This document shows positions 25,544-33,998 of a stretch of 64,000 nt of DNA, piece after piece. Position 1 is the stretch's first letter. Each line of letters begins with the position of its first letter. A model generated the notes under the pieces. The model saw only the letters and a list, made by a program, of their open reading frames with translations, had not been told where the DNA came from and did not search any database. Position numbers and translations under genes: made by a program. The DNA is taken from assembly GCF_001720485.1 (NCBI RefSeq), contig NZ_CP017114.1:1984001-2048000 (forward strand). The letters are read 5' to 3'. This DNA comes from Cobetia marina. GTDB lineage: Bacteria; Pseudomonadota; Gammaproteobacteria; Pseudomonadales; Halomonadaceae.

Positions 25544-25587
25544 GCCCCGGTTCTCGATGTCGTGATGACAGCATCGGGAACCGGGGC
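25544..25587. other. Long inverted repeat in a 690-bp non-coding gap
   Basis: Arms gccccggttctcgatg (25544-25559) and catcgggaaccggggc (25572-25587) pair over 16 bp with one G-T wobble and a 12-base loop. No clear T-run follows on either strand, so it may be a weak terminator for the symporter gene at 25725. The rest of the gap 25034-25724 shows no credible gene; it is AT-rich near the TRAP promoter and repeat-filled toward the symporter. Confidence 0.6.
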
Positions 25588-25599
25588 TTCATGTTGCAT

Positions 25600-25669
25600 G
25601 CATCAGGTCCTATGCATCAGGTCCTATGCATCAGGTCTCATGCATCGTGCATGTTGCATCAGGTCTCAT
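25600..25669. repeat. Five 14-bp tandem repeats, gcatcaggtcctat type
   Basis: Units start at 25600, 25614, 25628, 25642 and 25656. Units 1 and 2 are identical, units 3 and 5 are identical to each other (gcatcaggtctcat), and unit 4 (gcatcgtgcatgtt) is diverged. The array ends 56 bp from the stop of the symporter gene. There are no spacers, so it is not a CRISPR. Confidence 0.88.
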
Positions 25670-25724
25670 GCATGACGAGGCGTGCCCCAGCGTCTGACAG
25701 CGGCGCGAGCCCCGCTCATCAGGC

Positions 25725-27158
25725 TCAGCGCGTGGCGGTGTCGGTCGCGAGGTTCAGACTCGGCTTGCGCAGCGCCAACGGCATCAGTGCCAGCGAGACA
25801 GGCAGGCCGATCATCACCGGATGCAGCCCGAAGGGATGGCCCAGCAGCTGCCAGAGAATGGCGGTGGCAAGCCCGCCCCACATCATGATCACCCCGCCGC
25901 GCGGGTCTGGCGAGCGGCGACACAGGGCCACCACCGTCGGCACCAGTACCCCGCAGACCAGCATCGCGCTGCCGAGAATCCAGATGTCCAGCAGGCGCGG
26001 GGCGTAGAGTGCCAGACCCAGCGAAATCAAGGACATGGCGATCACCGAGTGACGGCTCATGCGCAGCATGAAGGCATCATCACGGCCCTTCATGCGCGGC
26101 TTGATCACGTCATTGGCAATCGACGAGGCGCCGGCGATGAAGAACGAATCCGCACACGAGATGATGGTCGCCAGCAGCACCACGACCATGCTGACCATCA
26201 GCGGCAGTGGCAGGGTGGCCTTGATGATGGCGTAGAAGGACAGGTCCGGATTGGCCACCGCGATGTCCAGGCCCAGCCTGGCGAAGGCGCCGATCAACAC
26301 CACGGCTCCACCGACCAGCAGCGTGAAGACGATGGCCACGGCGTAGCCGGTGCGTGCCGCCTTGAGGCTGCGCGCGGCCCAGAAGCGCTGCCACAGGTCC
26401 TGGCGCACGAACTGATAGGCGCCGATGGTCAGCATGTAGACCGCCAGTTCATGGCCGGAGATACCGGTCAGGCTCAGGAAGTCAGGGCTGCCCTGTGGCG
26501 TGGGCGATGCACTGATGATCTCCCAGCTGCCGCTGGCGTAGTAGACGGTGACCAGCAGGAAGAAGATGCCCAGTGTCTGCAGGGTACCGAGAATCGCATC
26601 CGACCAGATGACCGCCATCAGGCCGCCCAGCCATGTCTTGGCGGTCAGCAGCGCCCAGGTCAGCAGGATACCCACCGGCAGCGCCAGGCCGAACACCAGC
26701 TTGAGCACCGTGGCCACCGCCACGAACTGCATGCCGGTGATGGCCGCGTAGGCGCACAGGATGCTCAGCAGAGTGGGGAGTCTGACCCCCTCGCCGAAAC
26801 GGCTGACCAGAAAGTCGGCCAGTGTCACCATCTCCAGGCGCCGGCCTTCGGCGTGAATCTTGCCGATGAAGAAGTACAGCGCGATGCCGGCGACGGTCAT
26901 GCCCACCGGCAGCCACAGCTGGCCCATGCCGAAGGTGTAACCCTTGGAGACGAAGCCCAGCAGGGTGGAGCCGCCGACGGCAGTGCCGACAAGCGTGCAG
27001 ATCAGCGGAAAGGTCGCGGTGGAACGGCCGGCGACATTGTAGTCATCATAGGTCTTGATACGGCGAAAGAAATACAGCGAAAGCCCCATCAGAAATAGGC
27101 CACATGCTATGATCATGATCGAGAGAATCTCGGTTTCTCGGCTATCGAACATTGTCAT
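25725..27158 (-). CDS. Sodium:solute symporter (SSS family)
   Basis: Inner-membrane sodium symporter of 477 residues with about thirteen hydrophobic segments. Seen: the cytoplasmic N-terminal motif DDYNVAGRSTATFPLICTLVGTAVGGSTLLGF, where the GRS-x-GG pattern and the early Ser/Thr-rich helix are characteristic of SSS proteins, and SCADSFFIAGASSIANDVIKPR in the middle, the sodium-site helix region. The substrate cannot be assigned. It is divergent from a LysR-type regulator gene, which probably controls it. Two start codons (27158 and 27152) are in frame. Confidence 0.88.
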   Translation of the reverse strand: MTMFDSRETEILSIMIIACGLFLMGLSLYFFRRIKTYDDYNVAGRSTATFPLICTLVGTAVGGSTLLGFVSKGYTFGMGQLWLPVGMTVAGIALYFFIGKIHAEGRRLEMVTLADFLVSRFGEGVRLPTLLSILCAYAAITGMQFVAVATVLKLVFGLALPVGILLTWALLTAKTWLGGLMAVIWSDAILGTLQTLGIFFLLVTVYYASGSWEIISASPTPQGSPDFLSLTGISGHELAVYMLTIGAYQFVRQDLWQRFWAARSLKAARTGYAVAIVFTLLVGGAVVLIGAFARLGLDIAVANPDLSFYAIIKATLPLPLMVSMVVVLLATIISCADSFFIAGASSIANDVIKPRMKGRDDAFMLRMSRHSVIAMSLISLGLALYAPRLLDIWILGSAMLVCGVLVPTVVALCRRSPDPRGGVIMMWGGLATAILWQLLGHPFGLHPVMIGLPVSLALMPLALRKPSLNLATDTATR

Positions 27159-27190
27159 TTTTCCGCATTGTTGATGTTGTATTGATCGTC

Positions 27191-27227
27191 ATTGCCAGCT
27201 TGAGAGAAAGGCAATATATCACTCAAG
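27191..27227. promoter_or_regulatory. Interlaced inverted repeats in the LysR/symporter spacer
   Basis: ATTGCC (27191-27196) pairs with GGCAAT (27210-27215) across 13 bp, and CTTGAG (27199-27204) pairs with CTCAAG (27222-27227). A further ggcaat lies at 27233-27238. Placement in the 181-bp divergent spacer suits LysR-type regulator binding, which usually uses an interrupted dyad. Confidence 0.4.
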
Positions 27228-27339
27228 TGGATGGCAATGGCGAGGCAGTGCTGACTTCCATGCTACCTGGCTCGTCACGAAGACGTTGCGTGGCCATTGC
27301 CACGCCGGGTGCGTCATTTTCTGGACAGGAATCCTCGCC

Positions 27340-28344
27340 ATGCGACCCATCCATGACACTCTGGACTGGAACCTGCTGAGAACCTTCATCGTCATCGTTC
27401 AGGAGGAAAGTGTCAGTCGAGCGGCAGCCCGTCTCTATCTGTCCCAGCCGGCGGTGAGTCTGTCACTCAAGCGTCTGGAAGAGCGCCTCGGGCAACGGTT
27501 GATCGAACGAGACAGTCACAGCTTTCGCGTGACGGGGGCGGGGCAGGTGGTCTATCGCGAGGCCGTGGAGATCTACGCCAACGTGGCGCGTCTCGCCTCT
27601 GAGGTGGGCAACAGTCATACGGAGATTTCCGGGCATGTCTCGCTCCTTTTCATTACCGGCATCGAGTGCCGATTCCTTGATAGCGTGTTCGCGCGCTTTC
27701 ATCGCTGTTTCCCCCAGGTCACCTTCTCGATCCAGGAGATGTCCAGTCACGAGGTGCAGCAGGGCCTGTTGCAGCGCCAGGGCGCTCTGGGCATCTGCCT
27801 GGCGCAGCAGACACCGGAGCCACTGATGTCCCAGGTGCTGGCGCGCCAGAACTACCGCTACTTCTGTGGTCGCATGCATCCGCTCTTCGGTCAGCAGAAT
27901 CTGCCGCTGGAGGCGCTGCGCAATGAGCGTTATGTCTCCTTCGGCAGCGAGCAGCTCGATGGCGTGCTGTCTCCGCTGGCGATGTTCCGCGCCCGCGAGG
28001 GCTTGCAGGGCCCGGTGATCGGTCAATCCAGCAGCCTGCAGGAAATCCGCCGCATGGTGCTGGCCGGCTGGGGCATCGGCTGCATGCCGGAGCACATCGT
28101 GCGGCGTGAGGTCGAGGAGCAGCAGCTGTGGCCCTTGCCACCCTACGGTGGCGTGGCCGATATCGACCTGCACCTGATGTGGCACCGTGAGGCGCGTTTC
28201 AGCGCTGCCGAATCCACCTTCGTCGACTTCCTGCACAACGCGCTGGCCAAGGTGCCGCTGGAAGAACGCCTGCATCGCGGTCTGGAAATGCAGCTGCCGG
28301 ACCCCAATGCCGTGCTGGCCAGTGACGGCGCGCCCGCCACTTGA
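27340..28344 (+). CDS. LysR-type transcriptional regulator
   Basis: Regulator of 334 residues from the ATG at 27340 (CAGGA upstream; the frame begins at 27286 but the extra 18 residues precede the fold). N-terminal winged helix-turn-helix at about 10-70 (DWNLLRTFIVIVQEESVSRAAARLYLSQPAVSLSLKRLEERLG) and a C-terminal effector-binding domain of the periplasmic-binding-protein type from about 95. Divergent from the sodium:solute symporter gene, its probable target. The effector is unknown. Confidence 0.92.
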   Translation: MRPIHDTLDWNLLRTFIVIVQEESVSRAAARLYLSQPAVSLSLKRLEERLGQRLIERDSHSFRVTGAGQVVYREAVEIYANVARLASEVGNSHTEISGHVSLLFITGIECRFLDSVFARFHRCFPQVTFSIQEMSSHEVQQGLLQRQGALGICLAQQTPEPLMSQVLARQNYRYFCGRMHPLFGQQNLPLEALRNERYVSFGSEQLDGVLSPLAMFRAREGLQGPVIGQSSSLQEIRRMVLAGWGIGCMPEHIVRREVEEQQLWPLPPYGGVADIDLHLMWHREARFSAAESTFVDFLHNALAKVPLEERLHRGLEMQLPDPNAVLASDGAPAT

Positions 28345-28371
28345 GTCACCCCTGGCGCTCGATCAAGACCT

Positions 28372-28419
28372 TGTCGTGAAGACCGTCCTCAAGCCCGTCC
28401 TGAAGCGCGTTCTGAATGG
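28372..28419. repeat. Four 12-bp degenerate tandem repeats
   Basis: Units tgtcgtgaagac, cgtcctcaagcc, cgtcctgaagcg and cgttctgaatgg begin at 28372, 28384, 28396 and 28408, between the LysR stop and the following terminator. Confidence 0.65.
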
Positions 28420-28422
28420 CCC

Positions 28423-28460
28423 GCGCCGCTGTCACCAGTCAGTCCAGGTGGCAGCGGCGC
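28423..28460. terminator. Hairpin between convergent lysR and aldehyde dehydrogenase genes
   Basis: A 14-bp G+C-rich stem (28423-28436 with 28447-28460, one wobble pair, 10-base loop) lies between the two convergent genes. No strong T-run is present. Confidence 0.6.
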
Positions 28461-28493
28461 TTCGGGGGCGCCCCTCGAGGGCCGACCGACAGC

Positions 28494-30026
28494 TCAATAG
28501 GCCAGATTGATCCAGGTGGTCTTCAGGTCGGAGTACTTGTCCAGCGCGTGCAGTGACTTGTCACGCCCGAATCCGGACTGCTTGACGCCACCGAAGGGCA
28601 CGCTGATATCGCCATCGGCGTAGCAGTTGACCCACACCAGCCCCGCCTTCAAACGCCGCGAGACACGATGGGCACGCGCCAGATCCCGCGTCCACAGCCC
28701 AGCGCCCAGCCCGTAGATGGAATCATTGGCCAGTTCGATGGCTTCTTCCTCGCCGTTGAAGCGGGTCACGCCCAGCACCGGGCCGAAGATTTCCTCGCGC
28801 ATCACGGTGCTGTTCTGGCCGCCTTCCACGATGGTCGGCTCCAGATACCAGCCGCCGGAGGTGGCGTCGCTGGGGGCGATGGCGCGGCCGCCCTGATGCA
28901 GCGTCATGCCTTCCGAGAGCGCCGTCTCGACGAAGCCGAGCACCTTCTCGTGGTGGTCCGCGCTGACCAGTGCGCCCATGCGCGTGGCCGGATCGAGCGG
29001 ATCACCGGCCGGCATGGCGCGGGCGCAGGCGATCAGGCGCGGCATGAAGTCATCGAAGATGGCCTCATCGACATACAGGCGGGAGCCAGCGATGCAGACT
29101 TCGCCCTGATTGATGAAGATGGCGTCTGCCGCAGCGCGTGCGGCCATGTCGAGATCCGGGCAATCGGCGAACACGATATGCGGCGACTTGCCGCCACACT
29201 CCAGCCACACCCGCTTCAAGTTGGAGTCGCTGGCGTAGCGCATGAAGCGCTTGCCGGTGGCGGTGGAGCCGGTGAAGGCCAGCGCATCGACTTCCATGTG
29301 CAGGCCAAGCGCCTGGCCCGCCACCGCGCCCAGCCCCGGCGTGACGTTGAAGACGCCCGCTGGAAGGCCGGCTTCATCGGCGAGTGCCGCCAGACGCAGC
29401 GCGCTCAGGCTTGAGGATTCGGCCGGCTTGAGTACCACGCTATTGCCCAGCGCCAGCGCCGGGGCGAACTTCCAGGAGGCGATCATCAGCGGGAAGTTCC
29501 ACGGCACCACCGCTGCGACCACGCCCAGCGCTTCACGGGTAATGGTGGCGTGCACGTTCTCGCCGGTGGGCGCGATCTCGTCGTAATGCTTGTCGATGGC
29601 CTCGGCATACCAGGCCACCGAGCGCGCGGTTTCCGCCAGATCAAAGCCCAGGCTGTCGCCGATCGGCTTGCCCATCTCCAGTGTCTGCAGCAGCGCCAGC
29701 TCTTCGGCATGCTCGCGGATCAGCTGGGCAAAGCGTTGCAGAACGGCCTTGCGCGCCTGGGGTGACTGGCGCGACCACACGCCGGAGTCGAAGGCACGCC
29801 GCGCCGCCATCACGGCGCGGTCGATGTCCTGCTCGGTGCAGGCGGTGACATGCGCCAGTACGTCGCCGGTGGCCGGATTCCAGGCCGGGAAGGTATCGCA
29901 GCCGGTGCTTTCCACATAGGCACCGTCAATGAAGGCACGGGTCTCGAAGGTCAGCGCTGCCGCGCGCTGCTGCCAGTCGGCATGGGTCAGCGGGGCGGCA
30001 GTGGTCGAAGCAGTGGCAGTGCTCAT
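28494..30026 (-). CDS. Aldehyde dehydrogenase, PuuC-like
   Basis: NAD(P)-dependent aldehyde dehydrogenase, 510 residues from the ATG at 30026. That ATG overlaps the stop of the upstream hydrolase gene as ATGA and has GGAG upstream; the open frame reaching back to 30413 is an antisense-like shadow inside the hydrolase gene. Seen: VPWNFPL near 174-180, Glu276 in LECGGKSP, and nucleophile Cys311 in GEVCIAGSR. Closest in character to gamma-glutamyl-aminobutyraldehyde dehydrogenases. As the last gene of an operon with a ThDP enzyme, it would oxidise the aldehyde released by decarboxylation of a 2-oxo acid. Confidence 0.9.
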   Translation of the reverse strand: MSTATASTTAAPLTHADWQQRAAALTFETRAFIDGAYVESTGCDTFPAWNPATGDVLAHVTACTEQDIDRAVMAARRAFDSGVWSRQSPQARKAVLQRFAQLIREHAEELALLQTLEMGKPIGDSLGFDLAETARSVAWYAEAIDKHYDEIAPTGENVHATITREALGVVAAVVPWNFPLMIASWKFAPALALGNSVVLKPAESSSLSALRLAALADEAGLPAGVFNVTPGLGAVAGQALGLHMEVDALAFTGSTATGKRFMRYASDSNLKRVWLECGGKSPHIVFADCPDLDMAARAAADAIFINQGEVCIAGSRLYVDEAIFDDFMPRLIACARAMPAGDPLDPATRMGALVSADHHEKVLGFVETALSEGMTLHQGGRAIAPSDATSGGWYLEPTIVEGGQNSTVMREEIFGPVLGVTRFNGEEEAIELANDSIYGLGAGLWTRDLARAHRVSRRLKAGLVWVNCYADGDISVPFGGVKQSGFGRDKSLHALDKYSDLKTTWINLAY

Positions 30027-31369
30027 TGGGCGTTCTCCGCGGTCGTGGTGTTGGCGCTGTCGGCGAGAGAGCCGCGGCTGACGACACCGGCGCGCTTGAG
30101 CATCGCCAGCAGCAGCACGTTGGCGCCGGCTTCGAGATCGGCAGGCTCGGCGTTCTCGCTCTCGTTGTGACTGATGCCGTCCTCGCAGGGCACGAAGATC
30201 ATCGCCACCGGATTGATGCCGGCGATCTGCACGGCGTCGTGACCGGCACCGGTTTCCATGTCGCGGATGCTGAGGTTCAGTTCCTGACTTGCACTGCGCA
30301 CCATCTCGATCAGTTCCGGCGCGAAGGGCGTCGGCGGAATGTGCTGCACTTCGATCAGCTCGATGTCCACGCGTTGCTTGTCGCTCTGGTTGGCGGCGTG
30401 ATGCTTGAGGCACAGCGCCTTGAGCTGGTCGTGCATCTCGGCCATTACCGCCGGTTCCAGGTGGCGCAGGTCGACACTGAAGCGCACCTGGCCTGGAATC
30501 ACGTTGCGCGAGTTGGGATGCACATTGAATTCGCCACAGGTGACGCGACCGTTGGGCTGGTAGTCATCGGCCAGCGTCAGGATGTCGCTGACCAGCGCGC
30601 AGGCGGTCTTGAGCGCATCGCGACGGTAGGGCATCGGCGTCGGGCCGGCGTGGGCTTCCTGACCGCTGACCACCACGTCGAACCAGTGCAGGCCGAGGGA
30701 GCCGGTGACGGCCCCGATGGTGATCTCCTCCTGCTCGAGTACCGGGCCCTGCTCGATGTGCGCCTCGAAATAGGCGCCGAAATCATGGCTGCCCACCGCC
30801 ACGTCGCCGGCATAGCCGGTGCGCTCAAGCGACGCGGCAACGCTGTCGCCGTCACGGTCGGTGGCAGCCAGTGCCTTCTCCAGCGGGATCAGGCCCGCAT
30901 GCACGCCGGACCCCATCATCACCGGCACGAAGCGGCTGCCTTCCTCGTTGGTCCAGATCACCACTTCCAGCGGCGCTTCGGTCTCGATGCCGTGTTCATC
31001 CAGCACGCGCATGACTTCCAGGCCAGCCAGCACGCCGAAGCAGCCGTCGAACTTGCCGCCGGTGGGCTGGGTGTCGATGTGGCTGCCGGTGGCGATCGGC
31101 GGCAGGCTGTCATCGCGGCCCGGACGACGGGCGAAGATGTTGCCGATCTCGTCGACGCGCAGCGTCAGGCCAGCGGCCTCCAGCCAGCCGGTAACCAGCT
31201 CGCGGCCGGCGCGGTCTTCTTCGGTGAGTGCCAGACGGCAGTTGCCGCCCTTGGGCGTCGCGCCGATCTCGGCCAGTGTCATCAGCGCGTCCCACAGACG
31301 CTTGCCATCGACGCGCAGGGCGAGGGAGTCCAGTACGTCTTGAGTCGCTTGAGTTGAGGATGTGCTCAT
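30023..31369 (-). CDS. M20-family carbamoyl-amino-acid / ureido hydrolase
   Basis: Zinc-type amidohydrolase of the N-carbamoyl-L-amino acid hydrolase, beta-ureidopropionase and allantoate amidohydrolase group, 448 residues. Seen: TGSHIDTQPTGGKFDGCFGVLAGLE with the His and Asp metal ligands, VIWTNEEGSRF with the Glu pair, AHIEQGPVLE, and a late His region (ETGAGHDAVQIAGINPVAMIFVPCEDGISHNESE). Such enzymes release carbamate from ureido compounds. It is coupled to the ThDP enzyme gene upstream (1-bp gap) and the aldehyde dehydrogenase downstream, so a ureido- or amide-bearing organic acid is the likely pathway substrate. Confidence 0.88.
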   Translation of the reverse strand: MSTSSTQATQDVLDSLALRVDGKRLWDALMTLAEIGATPKGGNCRLALTEEDRAGRELVTGWLEAAGLTLRVDEIGNIFARRPGRDDSLPPIATGSHIDTQPTGGKFDGCFGVLAGLEVMRVLDEHGIETEAPLEVVIWTNEEGSRFVPVMMGSGVHAGLIPLEKALAATDRDGDSVAASLERTGYAGDVAVGSHDFGAYFEAHIEQGPVLEQEEITIGAVTGSLGLHWFDVVVSGQEAHAGPTPMPYRRDALKTACALVSDILTLADDYQPNGRVTCGEFNVHPNSRNVIPGQVRFSVDLRHLEPAVMAEMHDQLKALCLKHHAANQSDKQRVDIELIEVQHIPPTPFAPELIEMVRSASQELNLSIRDMETGAGHDAVQIAGINPVAMIFVPCEDGISHNESENAEPADLEAGANVLLLAMLKRAGVVSRGSLADSANTTTAENAQ

Positions 31370-31370
31370 G

Positions 31371-33107
31371 TCAGATACCTGCCTTGTCGTTGCGTGTCAG
31401 GGCGTCTTCGCGGATGCCGCTCAGCAGCTTGCCCGGGGCAATGCCGTCCGGGTCATAACGCAGCTCGATCAGGGCCGGCAGATGCTCGCGGTCGGCGAAT
31501 TCCAGCGCGCGCGTGAAGCTCGCCTCGAAGTCCTCGTCCTTCTCCACCACCTGACCCAGGCCGCCGTAGGCGGTGACCAGCGCGGCGAAGTCCGGGTTGG
31601 TGAAGGTCAGGGCGATCTCACGGCCCGGGAAGTCGTTTTCCTGGTGGGCGCGGATGGTGCCCCACATGCCGTTGTTGAACACCAGCACCACGATGCCGAG
31701 GCGGTACTGCAGTGCCACGCCCAGTTCCTGCAGATTCATCTGGAAGCAGCCATCACCGGCGTAGCAGACGGCGGGGCGTTCCGGGAATTCGAGCTTGCTG
31801 GAAATGGCGGCGGGCAGGCCGTAACCCATGGAACCGACGGTCGGGGCCAGCGAGCTGCCCAGGCCACGGAAGCGCACATAGCGGTGGGCGTAGAGCGCGT
31901 AGTTGCCGGCGCCGACGCTGATGCAGCCCTTGCCATCGAGGATGCGGTCGACGGTCAGGCTGACCTTGTCCAGGCTCAGCGGGCCCGGCGACGGCTGTTC
32001 CTCAAGCGTGGCCAGATAGGCGGCGCGCGCCTCGCGGGTGATGCCGGACCAGCGCGGCGTGCTGTCCGGTGACAGGGTGGAGAGCGCCAGCGCGAAGCCG
32101 TTGACGTCGGTATTGATGGCCAGCGTCGGCTGATAGACACGCCCCAGCTCTTCCGGGTCGGCGTAGACATGCACCAGCTTCTGGGTCGGCACCGGTGACT
32201 GCATCCAGCTATAGCCTTCGCTGGTGGCTTCGCCGATACGGGTACCGACGGCGATCACCAGGTCACTCTCGACCAGCTGCTGGCGCAGCTCGGCGTGCAT
32301 GCCCATGCCGACGTGACCGGCGAATTGCGGCAGTTCGGCATTGACACATTCCAGACGGCGCCAGGCGACGCCGGTGGGGATGTCGAAGCGCTGGGCGAAG
32401 CCTTCCAGCGCGACCTGGGCGTCGCGGGTCCAGCCGCTGCCGCCGACCAGCAGGAAGGGGCGCTCGGCGCTGGCGAGCAGGCCCTTGAGCTCATCCAGCT
32501 GCGGCTGTCCCGGATAGGTCATCAGGCGCGGGTGCGGCTTGACGTCCGCGACCTGCGCCTCGCCCCACAGGGTGTCTTCCGGCAGTGCCAGCACCACCGG
32601 CCCTGGACGACCGCTGCGCGCCACCTGATAGGCGCGGGCGATGTATTCCGGAATGCGCGAGGTGTCGTCGATCTGCGCGACCCACTTGGTCATCTCGCCG
32701 AACATGCGGCGGTAATCGATTTCCTGGAAGGCTTCGCGCTCGATGAAGTCGCCACCGACCTGACCGATGAACAGGATCATCGGCGTGGAATCCTGATAGG
32801 CGGTGTGCACGGCGATGGAGGCGTTGGTGGCGCCCGGGCCACGCGTGACGAAGCACACGCCCGGCTCGTTGGTCAGCTTGCCGTAGGCTTCGGCCATGTA
32901 GCCCGCGCCACTTTCCTGGCGGCAGACGATGGGGTCGATGGCGCCCTTGTGCTCATTGAGTGCATCGATGCACGGCAGGTAGCTTTCGCCGGGCACCAGG
33001 AAGACACGCTTGGTGCCGTGCAGTCGGATCTGGTCGACGAGGATCTGCCCGCCATTGCGCAGCGGCAGAGTGGATTCGTGAGTGTAGGTGTCAGCGGCCT
33101 GAGTCAT
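31371..33107 (-). CDS. ThDP-dependent decarboxylase or lyase, ALS-like fold
   Basis: Thiamine-diphosphate enzyme of the acetolactate synthase superfamily, 578 residues. Catalytic Glu65 in CRQESGAGYMAEAYGK, the phenylalanine-rich central domain, and the ThDP motif GDGCFQMNLQE ending in NNGMWG are visible. No regulatory subunit gene is near, which argues for a catabolic decarboxylase or carboligase. It differs clearly from the AruI-like enzyme at 7697. Between an HpcH-like lyase gene and an amidohydrolase gene it probably decarboxylates a 2-oxo acid derived from the TRAP substrate; which one is unknown. Confidence 0.85.
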   Translation of the reverse strand: MTQAADTYTHESTLPLRNGGQILVDQIRLHGTKRVFLVPGESYLPCIDALNEHKGAIDPIVCRQESGAGYMAEAYGKLTNEPGVCFVTRGPGATNASIAVHTAYQDSTPMILFIGQVGGDFIEREAFQEIDYRRMFGEMTKWVAQIDDTSRIPEYIARAYQVARSGRPGPVVLALPEDTLWGEAQVADVKPHPRLMTYPGQPQLDELKGLLASAERPFLLVGGSGWTRDAQVALEGFAQRFDIPTGVAWRRLECVNAELPQFAGHVGMGMHAELRQQLVESDLVIAVGTRIGEATSEGYSWMQSPVPTQKLVHVYADPEELGRVYQPTLAINTDVNGFALALSTLSPDSTPRWSGITREARAAYLATLEEQPSPGPLSLDKVSLTVDRILDGKGCISVGAGNYALYAHRYVRFRGLGSSLAPTVGSMGYGLPAAISSKLEFPERPAVCYAGDGCFQMNLQELGVALQYRLGIVVLVFNNGMWGTIRAHQENDFPGREIALTFTNPDFAALVTAYGGLGQVVEKDEDFEASFTRALEFADREHLPALIELRYDPDGIAPGKLLSGIREDALTRNDKAGI

Positions 33108-33162
33108 GGGAAGGTTCTCGTTGTGGTTGCGTAAGGTGAATAGGCTGTCGGTGCAATAAAAG

Positions 33163-33198
33163 CTGTCAGAGCGAAAGAGGCTGTCAGAGCGAAAGAGG
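33163..33198. repeat. Two perfect 18-bp tandem repeats
   Basis: ctgtcagagcgaaagagg occurs at 33163-33180 and 33181-33198, in the 108-bp gap between the ThDP enzyme and HpcH-like genes. Confidence 0.9.
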
Positions 33199-33215
33199 GT
33201 GCCGGAGCGATGTCG

Positions 33216-33995
33216 TCAGCGGCGCAGTCGGTGACTGTCTGCGGGCATCAGGTCGTAGAGCGCTTCGAGCTGATCGGGGTGGATGACACACCGCGCATGC
33301 AGTCCCTGCTGGTTGGCCCAGTGCTGGTCGGTGCCCAGTCCGTGCTGCCAGCGCCACGGACCATCGATGGCCAGTCGCTGATGTGTCCTGCAGGCCACGG
33401 CCAGTCGCTGGCGCCACGGCTTGAGTGTCTCGGTGATGGTGGCGGCGGGCTGGTCCGGCATCAGGCCCAGATCCGTGGCCAGGTCCCCGGTACCGATCAG
33501 TGCTCCCAGCAGGCGTGGCGTGTCATCGCCCGCGGCGAGCAGTTCCTCGGCGGCCAGCAGTCCGGCCTGGCTTTCCAGCGTCGCGACGCTCTTCAGACTG
33601 CCCGCGGGCAGGGCATGCAGGCGTTCCTGCTCGGCGAGCGCCTCATCCAGTGCGGCCAGCTGACTGCGCTGCTCGACGGCGGGCAGAAAGACCGCGGCAG
33701 GTGTGCCGGCCAGTTCGCCCAGTGCGGTCTGCATCAGCGCGGCCAGCTCCTCGCGTCCACCCTGCTCCAGCAGGTTCAGGCGTACCGCCGGCCACAGATG
33801 CAGGCGACGGGCACGTCTGGCGAACTCGGCGAAGCGACTGATCGCCAGTGCACGGCCTTCGGGGGCGGTGAATTCCTCGAGATCGACCACGATGGCATCG
33901 GCACCGCTGGTGAGCGCGGCTTCCAGTCGTGCGGCGTCATCCCCGGGCACGAACAGCCAGCGCTGCGGGAGGGGCTGAGTGGCAAGAGAGGTCAT
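33216..33995 (-). CDS. HpcH/HpaI-family lyase, CitE-like
   Basis: Aldolase/citrate-lyase family (TIM-barrel, magnesium-dependent), 259 residues, a little shorter than CitE (about 290). Seen: WLFVPGDDAARLEAALTSGADAIVVDLEE at the start, the Arg-containing VRLNLL strand, ATLESQAGLL with the magnesium-ligand Glu, and IHPDQLEALY near the end. Family members cleave citramalyl-, malyl- or similar CoA esters or aldol adducts. The gene starts 3 bp after the TRAP large permease stop. Its substrate is presumably an intermediate of the same pathway. Confidence 0.85.
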   Translation of the reverse strand: MTSLATQPLPQRWLFVPGDDAARLEAALTSGADAIVVDLEEFTAPEGRALAISRFAEFARRARRLHLWPAVRLNLLEQGGREELAALMQTALGELAGTPAAVFLPAVEQRSQLAALDEALAEQERLHALPAGSLKSVATLESQAGLLAAEELLAAGDDTPRLLGALIGTGDLATDLGLMPDQPAATITETLKPWRQRLAVACRTHQRLAIDGPWRWQHGLGTDQHWANQQGLHARCVIHPDQLEALYDLMPADSHRLRR

Positions 33996-33998
33996 CGC

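Noticed and set aside
25600..25669. CRISPR-like array
   Set aside because: The 14-bp units are directly adjacent with no unique spacers, and no cas genes are present.
30027..30413. Extension of the aldehyde dehydrogenase frame
   Set aside because: The extra 129 residues are Arg/Gln-rich shadow coding inside the hydrolase gene; the ATG at 30026 has a binding site and an ATGA overlap.
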